A stretch of 37,774 nucleotides of DNA. Origin: Flavobacteriales bacterium UBA5692. Lineage in GTDB: Bacteria > Bacteroidota > Bacteroidia > Flavobacteriales_D > Sanyastnellaceae. The position numbers and the translations under genes are program-made. Of this stretch, positions 1 to 8,642 are shown piece after piece. The notes below the pieces were generated by a model, which ran no database searches, was not told where the DNA came from, and was given only the letters and a program-made list of their open reading frames with translations. Position 1 is the stretch's first letter. Every line of letters begins with the position of its first letter. Where the stretch lies: the NCBI GenBank assembly GCA_002420235.1, contig DIHQ01000143.1:1-37774 (forward strand). The letters run 5' to 3'.

Positions 1-748
1 CCACGGTTGGCAAAGGCAGCCCCATTGTCTTTCTGTTCAAGAAGTACTTGAAGAAAAGCTCGCGCTTTTTGTAGGCCAACCTCTTCCAGTTATGGGCTGT
101 GGACGCACAGACACTGGGGTCCATGCTTCTTATTTTGTGGCACACGCAGATTGGCCAAGTGATTCGTCCAAGGCGAATCGATTTAAGGACTTGAATGAGG
201 TTGCTTGGAAGCTAAATGGGATGTTACCGGCTTCGATAAGCATTCATCGTATTTCTCGGGTGGCTCCGAATGCACATGCTCGATTTGATGCTACAGAGCG
301 CGGCTACCTCTACCGGATGCACACTTATAAAGATCCATTTTTGGTCGGACGCTCCGCTCGTGTTATACGTCAAACAGATTTTGCCGCTATGCAATCGGCC
401 ACTAAATACCTTGTTCGCAAAGGTGATTTTGCGGCCTTCTGCAAGGCAGGATCTGATAATAAAACGACCTTGTGTGATGTGCGTTTTGTTGAATTAAGAA
501 AAGATGGCGAACAATACACGCTTGAAATTCGTGCAGATCGGTTTTTGCGTAACATGGTTCGTGCCATTGTCGGCACCCTCCTTGAAGTGGGTCAAGGGCG
601 GATGAAACCGCAGGATGTGCAAGCGGTCATGGCATCAGGAGATCGGAGCGCGGCAGGCGCGTCTGCACAAGGCGAAGGGTTGTATTTGAACCGGGTGGTC
701 TATCCGGAGTTTAAGCCGATTCAAACCAAATCATTCATGAAGCCTTAA
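1..748 (+). CDS. truA: tRNA pseudouridine(38-40) synthase TruA, 5' end cut by the window edge
   Basis: TruA converts U38-U40 of the tRNA anticodon arm to pseudouridine in the cytoplasm. The reading frame is open from base 2, and the first visible residues include HGWQRQP, a motif close to the TruA N-terminus, so the true start lies just left of the window. About 248 residues are visible; the E. coli enzyme has 270. The catalytic aspartate is in GRTDTGVHA (Asp codon 110-112). Further family motifs are NAHARFDATERGYLYRM and the C-terminal FLRNMVRAIVGTLLEVG. The ABC exporter gene starts 3 bp after the stop codon, so the two are probably co-transcribed. An ATG at 92 lies inside the domain and is not the start. 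Confidence 0.95.
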   Translation, partial: HGWQRQPHCLSVQEVLEEKLALFVGQPLPVMGCGRTDTGVHASYFVAHADWPSDSSKANRFKDLNEVAWKLNGMLPASISIHRISRVAPNAHARFDATERGYLYRMHTYKDPFLVGRSARVIRQTDFAAMQSATKYLVRKGDFAAFCKAGSDNKTTLCDVRFVELRKDGEQYTLEIRADRFLRNMVRAIVGTLLEVGQGRMKPQDVQAVMASGDRSAAGASAQGEGLYLNRVVYPEFKPIQTKSFMKP

Positions 749-751
749 TCT

Positions 752-2530
752 ATGATGAAAGGGCAGCAACAGGAGGTGACCGGACGTATTTTTGACGGAG
801 CAACGCTGCGGAAAATTTTGGCACAAGTTGAACCTTATCGGGGTCGATTCGTTACAACGGGGATATTGGTGGTGCTTCTTTCCGGTTTAGTATGGGTGAG
901 ACCAGCGCTCATTAGAATCGCAGTAGATGATGCTATTCCAATCGGCGATGCAGAATTGCTTCTCAATGTCTTTCTAGCGGTTTGTGGAATGCTCATTTTC
1001 GAAGCAATATTGCAGTACCGAGTCACTTACCTTGCCAACTGGGTGGCACAATCTGTGAGTTTGGACCTGCGTTCGAAACTTTTCCAGCATGTCGCGCAAT
1101 TTCAACTCAGATATTTCGACAAAACTCCAGTAGGCACACTTGTGACGCGACATGTTAGTGATATTGATGGTATTGCAAATGTGTTTTCAAATGGGATCTT
1201 AAATGCCATAGGCGACTTGCTAGCCCTCATGGTTGTTGTCGTTACAATGCTTTGGGTGGATTGGAAGTTGACCATGCTCGTTTTGACACCTATTCCGTTT
1301 TTGCTTTTGGCTACACGTATTTTTCAGCAGGTCATCAAGAAGGCATTCGTTGACGTCCGTAATCAAGTGAGTCGTATGAACGAATTCGTTCAAGAGCACG
1401 TGACGGGAATGCACATTGTTCAGTCGTTTGGACGCGAGGAGAAAGAGGCTAAGGCGTTTGCCTCAATCAATGCTTCTCACCGTGATGCAAACATCCGATC
1501 AGTTTGGGCATTTAGCGTCTTCTTTCCGTTGGTAGAAATGCTCTCTGCCACGAGCGTTGGGATTTTGTTGTGGTGGGGTATGCAGGATGTGCTTATCGAG
1601 CGAATGACGCTAGGAATATTGCTTCAATTCATCTTGTACGTATTCATGCTGTACCGACCGATTCGTCAACTTGCGGACCGGTTCAATGTGTTGCAAATGG
1701 GAATTGTGAACTCCGATCGTGTATTTAAGCTTTTAGCTCGCGAGGAAGCTATGGAAGATCAGGGCCAGTTTACCGAAGAATCTGAGGTTCTTCAGCTTCG
1801 AGGATCCATAGAATTTGAAAATGTCTGGTTCGCTTATTCAGATGAGGAGTGGGTGTTGGAGGATGTTTCGTTTCGCATTGAAGCTGGCGAATCAGTGGCG
1901 TACGTTGGACCTACGGGGGCAGGAAAATCGTCTGTAATCAATTTGTTGAATCGCTTTTATATCCACCAGAAAGGACGCATTTTGATCGATGGCAGGCCCA
2001 TTGAAACCTATTCCTTGCCGGCATTGCGCCAGCACATTGGCATTGTATTGCAGGATGTTTTTTTGTTCTCAGATACCTTGCGAAACAACGTCACACTTTA
2101 CGCTGATGGTGTGGAACAACATCGATTGGATGCAGCTGCAAAAGCGGTTGGTGCTGACGAGTTCATCCGTAAACTGCCTGAAGGTTGGGGACAAAATGTT
2201 CGTGAACGTGGTGAGGTGCTGTCGGTGGGTCAACGCCAGTTGATTGCTTTCATGCGAGCGTATTTGGCGCAACCTGCTATTCTCGTTCTTGACGAGGCAA
2301 CTTCGAGCATCGATTCCGAGAGTGAGCAATTGATTCAGCGGGCAACTGCAGCCATCACGAAGAATCGGACTTCACTGATTGTGGCACATCGATTATCCAC
2401 AATCCGTCACGCAAACCGGATTATCGTTTTGGATCAAGGCAAATTAATTCAATCCGGTACCCACGATGAATTGATGGGGGAGGAAGGGATGTATCAAGAC
2501 CTCGTCTTTTCGCAGATTGAAGTGGATTGA
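752..2530 (+). CDS. ABC exporter, MsbA/multidrug type, fused membrane and ATPase domains
   Basis: This is a 592-residue half-transporter that should work as a homodimer in the inner membrane. Residues 1-320 form a six-helix exporter domain. Residues about 350-590 form the ATPase, with Walker A GPTGAGKSS, Q-loop IVLQDVFLF, signature LSVGQRQL (a variant of LSGGQ), Walker B ILVLDEATSSID and switch histidine IVAHRLSTIRHA. Lipid A export (MsbA) or a hydrophobic compound is the likely cargo, but sequence alone does not settle the substrate. The gene follows truA by 3 bp and ends 2 bp before a convergent gene, leaving no room for a terminator. The start at 752 (ATG ATG) has no ribosome binding site, which is usual for Bacteroidota. 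Confidence 0.9.
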   Translation: MMKGQQQEVTGRIFDGATLRKILAQVEPYRGRFVTTGILVVLLSGLVWVRPALIRIAVDDAIPIGDAELLLNVFLAVCGMLIFEAILQYRVTYLANWVAQSVSLDLRSKLFQHVAQFQLRYFDKTPVGTLVTRHVSDIDGIANVFSNGILNAIGDLLALMVVVVTMLWVDWKLTMLVLTPIPFLLLATRIFQQVIKKAFVDVRNQVSRMNEFVQEHVTGMHIVQSFGREEKEAKAFASINASHRDANIRSVWAFSVFFPLVEMLSATSVGILLWWGMQDVLIERMTLGILLQFILYVFMLYRPIRQLADRFNVLQMGIVNSDRVFKLLAREEAMEDQGQFTEESEVLQLRGSIEFENVWFAYSDEEWVLEDVSFRIEAGESVAYVGPTGAGKSSVINLLNRFYIHQKGRILIDGRPIETYSLPALRQHIGIVLQDVFLFSDTLRNNVTLYADGVEQHRLDAAAKAVGADEFIRKLPEGWGQNVRERGEVLSVGQRQLIAFMRAYLAQPAILVLDEATSSIDSESEQLIQRATAAITKNRTSLIVAHRLSTIRHANRIIVLDQGKLIQSGTHDELMGEEGMYQDLVFSQIEVD

Positions 2531-2532
2531 AA

Positions 2533-3012
2533 TTAATTGGCGAAACGGAAACCTTCTCGAATCAGTTGATTTATCAGGCGGAATGTTTTAGCATGTGCAA
2601 CCTCAATTGCATTTGTATTTGCAATTTTTACGCTACCCGATGATAACAATGAACGGCGAACGGTACGAATGGCTTTGATGCTTTGGTATAGCTGTTCTAG
2701 CAGTGGTACTTGACAGGTGTTGAGTTCTACCCAATGGGTTCGACTATATCTGACTAAGTGCGAGGTGCGGACTGAGCGAATTAATCGTAACCGAGCGCGC
2801 AGGGGCTTGCTATAAATTTCTTCATTGTATCGCTCCAATGCGCGCAGCTGAGACAGAAGCTCACGGAAATAAATATCACGAGTAGCTTTGAAGAAATTGG
2901 GATCTACTCCTCCGTGCAGGTTATAATTGAATACACGGCGCATACGAGCTGTGAAGGTCGAATCATTATCCGCCAGGGCGTAGGCTCCACGTGGTAGTTG
3001 GCAGGATGTCAT
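2533..3012 (-). CDS. Hypothetical protein at the end of the paa operon
   Basis: This encodes 159 residues that I do not recognise. The protein is very basic, with many Arg, and looks mostly helical. It has no signal peptide, no clear membrane segment and only two Cys, so it could bind RNA, DNA or a protein partner, but that is a guess. The gene lies 36 bp downstream of paaD on the same strand and ends 2 bp from the convergent ABC exporter, so it fills the space exactly and is probably real and co-transcribed with paaABCD. An alternative start is Met24, in the motif MRRVFNYNLHGG. Confidence 0.65.
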   Translation of the reverse strand: MTSCQLPRGAYALADNDSTFTARMRRVFNYNLHGGVDPNFFKATRDIYFRELLSQLRALERYNEEIYSKPLRARLRLIRSVRTSHLVRYSRTHWVELNTCQVPLLEQLYQSIKAIRTVRRSLLSSGSVKIANTNAIEVAHAKTFRLINQLIREGFRFAN

Positions 3013-3048
3013 AGCGCATGTACGTCAGAGCTGCGCTAATGGTTACGA

Positions 3049-3540
3049 TCAAAAGCATTTGAAATGATCAAAAGGTTCAGCGCATGCATTGCACTGATAA
3101 TGAGCTTTGCATGCGGTTGAACCGAATGGGCTGACGAGTCGTGTGTCGTCGCTGGCACAACGGGGACATGGGATGGTTTGGGATTTGCCGAGTAAAAATG
3201 CCTTATCTGCACTTGTTCCTTCGGGAGGTGCTATACCATTCAATCGCATTTTTTCACGCGCTTCGGGTGAAATCCAGTCGGTTGTCCAAGCTGGCGCGTG
3301 AACCACTTCAATGCGGAATTCGGATTCGATAGGCTGCAGCGCTGACTTGATATCGTCTACAATGGCATCTGTAGCCGGGCAACCGGAATAGGTAGGGGTC
3401 AACTTAATTACCACGATACCTTCTTCATCCATTTCACAGCCTTGAATCATACCCAATTCTGTGATGGTCAAGAATGGCAATTCTGGATCCATGACCCCAT
3501 TCAGGATGCTTTCAACTTGAGCGATTCGGGCGCTTACCAT
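3049..3540 (-). CDS. paaD: Phenylacetyl-CoA epoxidase accessory protein PaaD
   Basis: PaaD is a MIP18/DUF59-family protein needed to mature the phenylacetyl-CoA epoxidase, probably in iron or iron-sulfur assembly. The 163-residue length matches E. coli PaaD (about 165). The N-terminal part has the DUF59 motifs DPELPFLTITELG and TPTYSGCPATDAI. The C-terminus has two Cys pairs, CPRC and CNAC, a likely metal site, with one further Cys between them and one near the end. The start codon overlaps the end of paaC by 7 bp, so translation is probably coupled. Confidence 0.93.
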   Translation of the reverse strand: MVSARIAQVESILNGVMDPELPFLTITELGMIQGCEMDEEGIVVIKLTPTYSGCPATDAIVDDIKSALQPIESEFRIEVVHAPAWTTDWISPEAREKMRLNGIAPPEGTSADKAFLLGKSQTIPCPRCASDDTRLVSPFGSTACKAHYQCNACAEPFDHFKCF

Positions 3541-4292
3541 TCAGCTAGGGGATAGGTCCGTGGTAACACTTGCATCTCGGCAAGCATACTCTTCAGATGT
3601 TCCGTGTGTCTTCCTGTGCGTCCGCCGGTGTGAAATTCCGTGGACTCTGGATTTAACAATTTGGCTTCGTTGAGGATATTTTGCAATTGTGTGCTCCAGG
3701 GTTCCTTGAAGCTGGCGTTTAGAGGCATTACTTCTGCATCTGCACATGCCTTTGAAACCGCATCGTCCTCAAATAATTCCGCGGTATAAGGCCAGAGCGT
3801 GTTCAAGCTTTCTTGTACACGCAAGTGACTTTCTTTTGTACCGTCCCCAAGTCGAACCACCCATTGTGTTGAATGGGCTGCATGGTAGCGAACCTCCTTC
3901 AGTGCTTTCGAGGCAATAGCCGCCAATTCTTCATCAACGCATTGGTTAGCCAGCGCTTCATAACGAAGAACAGCAAATTGGTCGAATAGCATCTGTTTGA
4001 CGATGGTGTCTCCAAAATGCCCGTTGGGCAACTCGACAAGCAAGGCATTGCTGTATTCGCGGTCTGTTCGAAAGTAAGCCAAAGCATCCTCATCTCTTCC
4101 TTGGCCTTCTCGTCGGCCAGCCAGGGTCAACAGCGCACGCGCCTGCCCCAACAGGTCAAGCGCAATATTCGAAAGCGCGATGTCTTCTTCAATGGCTGGC
4201 CCGTGGCTACACCATTCAGAAAGCCTTTGAGCTAATACCAAGGCATCGTCACCAAAGCGAAGGATCCATTCGTATTCTCTACCGGCCATCAC
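3534..4292 (-). CDS. paaC: Phenylacetyl-CoA epoxidase structural subunit PaaC
   Basis: PaaC is the ferritin-like subunit that supports the catalytic subunit PaaA in the PaaABCE monooxygenase complex. The 252 residues match the family length. Recognisable motifs are DIALSNIALDLLGQARALL near the N-terminus and KEVRYHAAHSTQWVVRLGDG in the middle. In known complexes PaaC does not carry the catalytic di-iron centre. The gene overlaps paaB by 4 bp (ATGA) and paaD by 7 bp, so it sits in a tightly coupled operon. Confidence 0.95.
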   Translation of the reverse strand: MMAGREYEWILRFGDDALVLAQRLSEWCSHGPAIEEDIALSNIALDLLGQARALLTLAGRREGQGRDEDALAYFRTDREYSNALLVELPNGHFGDTIVKQMLFDQFAVLRYEALANQCVDEELAAIASKALKEVRYHAAHSTQWVVRLGDGTKESHLRVQESLNTLWPYTAELFEDDAVSKACADAEVMPLNASFKEPWSTQLQNILNEAKLLNPESTEFHTGGRTGRHTEHLKSMLAEMQVLPRTYPLAEW

Positions 4293-4582
4293 ATATTCTT
4301 CAATTCGTCTGGCAGGTCATAAAAGGTCGGATGCCGGTATACTTTATCGTTCGCGGGATCGAAGAGCACGTCTTTGTTTGAAGGTGTAGACGCTGTTATG
4401 TCCTCTGCCTTAATGACCCATATGCTCGTTCCTTCTTGCCGTCGGGTATACACATCTCGGGCATTCGAAATAGCCATGGTAGAATCTGCAGCGTGAAGAC
4501 TTCCGACGTGTTTATGGCTCAAACCCTGCCGGCTTCGGACAAAAACTTCCCAAAGGGGCCAATCGGTTTTGGATGCACTCAT
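4289..4582 (-). CDS. paaB: Phenylacetyl-CoA epoxidase subunit PaaB
   Basis: PaaB is the small subunit that bridges the PaaAC heterodimers in the epoxidase. The 97 residues contain the family signature WPLWEVFVRSRQGLSHKHVG near the N-terminus and the C-terminal motif PTFYDLPDELKNM. It overlaps paaA and paaC by 4 bp each, with ATGA start/stop junctions. Confidence 0.95.
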   Translation of the reverse strand: MSASKTDWPLWEVFVRSRQGLSHKHVGSLHAADSTMAISNARDVYTRRQEGTSIWVIKAEDITASTPSNKDVLFDPANDKVYRHPTFYDLPDELKNM

Positions 4583-5535
4583 GCCGCGGATGTTTGCCTC
4601 GATTCACGATCGGCGACTTTCTCGGCGTATGCTGCTGCCGCATCGCGCACCCACGCCCCATTCTCGTGCGCAGCTACACGGGTTTCAATGCGTTCACGAT
4701 TACATGGGCCATTGCCGGCAACGACTTGCTCAAATTCACTCCAATCAATGGGTCCAAATTCGTAGTGACCCGTTTCCTCATTCCATTTGAGATCCGAGTC
4801 TGGAATGGTCAATCCAATCAATTCGGCTTGTGGTACGGTCATGTCCACAAATCGCTGTCGCAATTCGTCATTTGAGAAACGCTTAATCTTCCAGCGCATG
4901 GACTGTTTACTGTGCTTGGATGAGGCGTCGCTAGGACCAAACATCATCAGCGAGGGCCACCACCATCGGTTCAGCGCGTCCTGAGCCATATCCTTCTGTT
5001 CGGACGTGCCTTGGCTCAAATTCAACATGATTTGAAATCCTTGTCGTTGATGAAAGCTCTCTTCCTTGCAGACGCGTACCATGGCACGAGCATATGGCCC
5101 ATAGCTGCACTTGCACAATGGAACTTGGTTCATAATTGCTGCCCCATCGACCAGCCATCCAATCGAACCCATGTCCGCCCATGTCAACGTTGGGTAGTTG
5201 AAGATGGAACTGTATTTCGCTTTGCCTGTATGAAGCGCATCCAGCATTTCATCACGACTTATTCCCAAAGTTTCAGCGGCAGAATATAAATACAACCCGT
5301 GCCCTGCCTCGTCCTGGACTTTCGCGAGCAGGATTGATTTACGCTTGAGACTAGGTGCTCGAGTGATCCAGTTCCCCTCCGGTTGCATGCCAATTATTTC
5401 ACTGTGCGCATGCTGACTGATTTGTCGGATTAGGGTCTTGCGATAGGCATCGGGCATCCAATCCTTGGCTTCAATTTTTTGGTCAAGAGCAATGTATTCT
5501 TCAAACCGCTGATTCAAGTCCATTTGCTGTGTCAT
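4579..5535 (-). CDS. paaA: Phenylacetyl-CoA epoxidase catalytic subunit PaaA
   Basis: PaaA is the di-iron subunit that epoxidises the ring of phenylacetyl-CoA, the first oxygen-dependent step of aerobic phenylacetate degradation. The 318 residues align along their whole length with E. coli PaaA, for example in DWMPDAYRKTLIRQI and ILLAKVQDEAGHGLYLYSAA. The iron-ligand motifs DEAGH and KEESFH are both present. I chose the ATG at 5535; the frame extends to 5628, but that extension has no family similarity and covers the predicted promoter. A second ATG at 5523 is possible. It is the first gene of the paaABCD operon. No CoA ligase (paaK), paaG or paaZ is in the window, so the rest of the pathway must lie elsewhere. 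Confidence 0.95.
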   Translation of the reverse strand: MTQQMDLNQRFEEYIALDQKIEAKDWMPDAYRKTLIRQISQHAHSEIIGMQPEGNWITRAPSLKRKSILLAKVQDEAGHGLYLYSAAETLGISRDEMLDALHTGKAKYSSIFNYPTLTWADMGSIGWLVDGAAIMNQVPLCKCSYGPYARAMVRVCKEESFHQRQGFQIMLNLSQGTSEQKDMAQDALNRWWWPSLMMFGPSDASSKHSKQSMRWKIKRFSNDELRQRFVDMTVPQAELIGLTIPDSDLKWNEETGHYEFGPIDWSEFEQVVAGNGPCNRERIETRVAAHENGAWVRDAAAAYAEKVADRESRQTSAA

Positions 5536-5551
5536 AAGCCGAAAGTTTACA

Positions 5552-5559
5552 CAAAGATA
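5552..5559 (-). promoter_or_regulatory. Predicted -7 promoter element of paaABCD
   Basis: The minus strand reads TATCTTTG, an exact match to the Bacteroidota -7 consensus TAnnTTTG. It ends 16 nt upstream of the chosen paaA start, giving a leader of roughly 10 nt. I see no good TTG -33 element at the expected distance. Confidence 0.45.
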
Positions 5560-5613
5560 ACAACCATGGACCCCATTGGTTTTCTTCCTGATTTGTCGTG
5601 TAGTTTTACGGGT

Positions 5614-6690
5614 ATGAATGGTCTGCATGAGCTGAAGATTGCGGATGTGCGAAAGGAAACTGCCGGTTGCGTTTCGGTTGCGTTCGATGTCCCGGATGCC
5701 TTAGCCTCTGATTTTGCCTTTGAGGCTGGTCAGTATCTGACTTTGGAGGCTAACATCAAAGGTGAAACCGTGCGGCGGAGTTATTCGCTTTGCAGTGCTC
5801 CGAGCGATAGCGAATGGCGTGTAGCCATAAAGAAAGTGGAGAATGGCATCTTCAGCACATGGGCGAATAGTGAGTTGTTGAGTGGAGACACCATTCGCTG
5901 CATGGCCCCAATGGGGCGTTTCACTCTTGAAACGAGTCCTGCAGATTCGCGAAATTTCATCGCGTTCGCTGCGGGTTCGGGTATTACGCCAATTCTGAGT
6001 CAGATTAAAGAGGTTCTGCGCTTGGAGCTGAACAGTGTTTTCACTTTGTTTTACGTTAATCGTGATACGCCGAGTATTATTTTCAGGGAGAGTTTGCAAG
6101 AATTGAAGGATGAATACCTCAATCGGTTCCGTTTGTTCCACATTTTGACACGTGAGCCGCAGGACATTGAACTATTCAATGGTCGATTAGATGAGAGCCG
6201 ATGTTCCTCTATTTTGGCAAGTGACTGGGTAGACGTACAATCCCTTGACGCGGCATTTTTATGTGGTCCTGAGGAAATGATTTGGGCGTGTAAATCTGCT
6301 TTGGAAAGGGCAGGTATGAATTCGGAGCAAGTCAAGTTTGAACTTTTCACCTCCGGAAATGGCGTAAAGAAATTACCGGAAGAAGTGGTGGCGGAAGGAG
6401 AATCCATGACTAAGCAGCTATCCGTTATCATGGATGGCATGACCACTGTAGTAGATTTCGTCGACGACAAGAGTATTTTGGATGCTGCCTTAGATGCCGG
6501 TATTGATGCACCATATAGCTGTATGGGTGGCGTTTGCTGCACATGCCGAGCCAAAATGGTCAGTGGAGATACAGTAATGGATGTCAATTACGCTCTCGAG
6601 CCTGACGAAGTGGATGCTGGATTTGTCTTGACCTGCCAGACCAGGCTAAAAGGTAATGGGCCTTTTGAGGTTGATTTTGACCAGCAATAG
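5614..6690 (+). CDS. paaE: Phenylacetyl-CoA epoxidase reductase PaaE
   Basis: PaaE passes electrons from NAD(P)H through FAD and a [2Fe-2S] cluster to PaaA. The 358 residues (E. coli: 356) show the FAD motif RRSYSLCS, the NAD(P)-binding motifs AAGSGITPI and LCGPEEM, and a C-terminal plant-type ferredoxin domain with YSCMGGVCCTCRAKM and a fourth Cys in VLTCQTR. I chose the ATG at 5614 because the match to E. coli PaaE begins there. An upstream ATG at 5566 would add 16 residues, and the frame stays open to 5479 inside paaA. The gene is divergent from paaA. A near-match -7 element, TAGTTTTA at 5601-5608, lies 5 nt before this start. It ends 5 bp from the convergent ABC-F gene. Confidence 0.93.
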   Translation: MNGLHELKIADVRKETAGCVSVAFDVPDALASDFAFEAGQYLTLEANIKGETVRRSYSLCSAPSDSEWRVAIKKVENGIFSTWANSELLSGDTIRCMAPMGRFTLETSPADSRNFIAFAAGSGITPILSQIKEVLRLELNSVFTLFYVNRDTPSIIFRESLQELKDEYLNRFRLFHILTREPQDIELFNGRLDESRCSSILASDWVDVQSLDAAFLCGPEEMIWACKSALERAGMNSEQVKFELFTSGNGVKKLPEEVVAEGESMTKQLSVIMDGMTTVVDFVDDKSILDAALDAGIDAPYSCMGGVCCTCRAKMVSGDTVMDVNYALEPDEVDAGFVLTCQTRLKGNGPFEVDFDQQ

Positions 6691-6695
6691 TTTCT

Positions 6696-8582
6696 TTATC
6701 CATTGCGTTCGGACAGTTCAATCCACCTGTTCTCTGCTTTGTCGAGCGCAGCAGTTACTTCATGGAGCGATTGACTGAGGATTTGAAGCTCGGCGGGGGT
6801 GGGACTGGCGTAAAGTTGCTCTGTTAGTGCCTCCTTTTTCGTTTCTAACTCAGCAATTTTATCGTCTAGCTGTTCAAGCTCGTATTTTTCTCTGAATGTC
6901 AAGCGCTGGGAGTAGTCATTTTTGATTGAGACCAGATGAGTGGGAGATTCGGTAGGCGCTTTGGTAGCATCTTCCAGTTCTTGTTTATGTCGCTTATCGT
7001 CAGCTATAGCTAATCTGTATTGACTGTAATTCCCGGGGAAAAATCGCACGTCTTTAACGGTTCCAAGTACCCAGATGTGCTCCACAATTCGGTCCATGAA
7101 ATAACGGTCATGGCTGACCACAACCAAACACCCTGGAAAGTCCAGTAGGAATTCCTCTAGGATTTGGAGGGTATAGATGTCCAGGTCGTTGGTTGGCTCG
7201 TCAAGAATAAGAAAGTTGGGGTTGGCCATTAAAACTTGCAGTAGGTGGAGTCTTTTTCGTTCACCACCACTCAAAGTCGAAATCATCTGATGATGAGAAG
7301 ACCGGGGGAAAAGGAAACGTTCCAGGAGCTGTGCCGCAGTGATTTTTTGGCCTTTCTCCAAAGGCATAAATTCGGCGATTTCGCAGACGGCCTCAATGAT
7401 CCGTTGTCCTTCCGGAAAATGCGCTCCGGATTGGTGGTAATGGCCAAAGACGACGGTTTCTCCTACTACGACTTTACCCCTCAATGGTAAAGAATTTTGG
7501 GTAATGAGGTCAAGCAATGTGGACTTTCCAGATCCGTTTGGTCCCACTATTCCGATGCGTTCGCCGTGCTTGAAGTGGTGTGTGAGATTTTCAAACAGTA
7601 AAGAGCCGTCAAAACCATGGGCAACCTTGTGCAATTCGACGATTTTGCCCCCTAGGCGTTGAGGATTCAAAAGCAAGGCCATACCATCTTCCTCGAGTCG
7701 TTTCTTGGCTTCTTTTTTTATTTCGTAGAACCGTTCGATGCGCGATTTGGATTTGCCGGTTCGGGCAGAAGGGGTGGAGCGCATCCACTCGAGTTCACGT
7801 TTGAAAATTCCCCGGGCTTTGGCTCTAGAGGCAAGGGCGTTCTCCTTTCTTTCCCCTCTTTTGTTAAGGTAATAGCTGTAATTGCCTTTGTACTTATACA
7901 AGGTTTGATCCTGCAATTCAAGGATTGTGTCGCAAACATTTTCCAAGAAAAACCGATCATGGGTTATCATCAGTATAGTCATCTTGGATTGAGCCAAGTA
8001 ACGCTCGAGCCACTGAATCATACTCAAATCCAAGTGATTGGTCGGTTCATCCAGAAATAGTATGTCAGGCTCTTCGATTAGTACCCTTGCTAGGGCGATT
8101 CGTCGCCGCTCTCCTCCGCTAAGTGATTGCATTGTTCGGCTTAAGTTGTGCAGGTTTAGCCTTCCGAGAACCTCTTTCGCTCTGGCCTCGAAGTCCCAAG
8201 CGTTATGACGGTCCATGCTTTCATAGGCTGCTTGTAGAGCATCGTCCTTCATGCCCTCCACCGCTGCAGCGTATGTGCGCATGGCCTGAACAGCTGCCAT
8301 ATCACTTGCATATAGATGATCCAAAATACTCTGGTGGCTCTTGTAATGTGGATCTTGTTCTAAGTAGCTCCATTGTATTCCAGCATCCATGCTGATTCGG
8401 CCTGAGTCCACGGGTTCTGTTCCACATAAACCGTTTAACAAGGTGGTTTTGCCAGTACCATTTTTTGCTACAATCGCGCTTTTCTGACCTCGGGATAATC
8501 CAAAGGTTATCCCATCGAAGAGCAATCGTTCCCCATACCGTTTGGATAGATTTTCAGCGGAAAATACATTGATGACGGCCAT
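6696..8582 (-). CDS. ABC-F family ATPase, Uup-like
   Basis: This is a soluble protein with two ABC ATPase domains and no membrane segments; ABC-F proteins act at the ribosome in translation or stress tolerance. Residue numbers count from the ATG at 8582, giving 628 residues. Domain 1 has Walker A AKNGTGKTT, signature LSGGERRRIAL and Walker B ILFLDEPTNHLD. A charged inter-domain linker follows. Domain 2 has GPNGSGKST, LSGGERKRLHL and FLILDEPTNDLD. The C-terminus has a charged coiled-coil (about 545-628) like that of Uup. The frame extends to 8627, but MAVINVF at 8582 starts just before the first ABC strand, and a -7-like element lies 4 nt upstream of it. Confidence 0.9.
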   Translation of the reverse strand: MAVINVFSAENLSKRYGERLLFDGITFGLSRGQKSAIVAKNGTGKTTLLNGLCGTEPVDSGRISMDAGIQWSYLEQDPHYKSHQSILDHLYASDMAAVQAMRTYAAAVEGMKDDALQAAYESMDRHNAWDFEARAKEVLGRLNLHNLSRTMQSLSGGERRRIALARVLIEEPDILFLDEPTNHLDLSMIQWLERYLAQSKMTILMITHDRFFLENVCDTILELQDQTLYKYKGNYSYYLNKRGERKENALASRAKARGIFKRELEWMRSTPSARTGKSKSRIERFYEIKKEAKKRLEEDGMALLLNPQRLGGKIVELHKVAHGFDGSLLFENLTHHFKHGERIGIVGPNGSGKSTLLDLITQNSLPLRGKVVVGETVVFGHYHQSGAHFPEGQRIIEAVCEIAEFMPLEKGQKITAAQLLERFLFPRSSHHQMISTLSGGERKRLHLLQVLMANPNFLILDEPTNDLDIYTLQILEEFLLDFPGCLVVVSHDRYFMDRIVEHIWVLGTVKDVRFFPGNYSQYRLAIADDKRHKQELEDATKAPTESPTHLVSIKNDYSQRLTFREKYELEQLDDKIAELETKKEALTEQLYASPTPAELQILSQSLHEVTAALDKAENRWIELSERNG

Positions 8583-8586
8583 AGTG

Positions 8587-8594
8587 CTAAAGTA
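8587..8594 (-). promoter_or_regulatory. Possible -7 element of the ABC-F gene
   Basis: The minus strand reads TACTTTAG, one mismatch from TAnnTTTG, and ends 4 nt before the ATG at 8582. If used, the mRNA would start at or next to the start codon. No convincing -33 element is visible. Confidence 0.3.
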
Positions 8595-8642
8595 CGCGGA
8601 GCCCGGGAGGTTTTCACGGGCATTCACATTGTAAATTGCGCT

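Noticed and set aside
771..780. Perfect Shine-Dalgarno-like AGGAGGTGAC near the start of the ABC exporter gene
   Set aside because: It lies inside the coding frame, no plausible start follows at the right distance, and Bacteroidota do not generally use such sites. It is probably a chance match.
3013..3037. Inverted repeat AGCGCA/TGCGCT between paaD and the hypothetical gene
   Set aside because: The arms are only 6 nt with a 13-nt loop and there is no U-tract. This is too weak to call a terminator or attenuator.
6051..6587. A 178-codon open frame antisense to paaE
   Set aside because: It mirrors the NAD-binding and ferredoxin regions of paaE. The Ser/Thr-rich product looks like a frame shadow.
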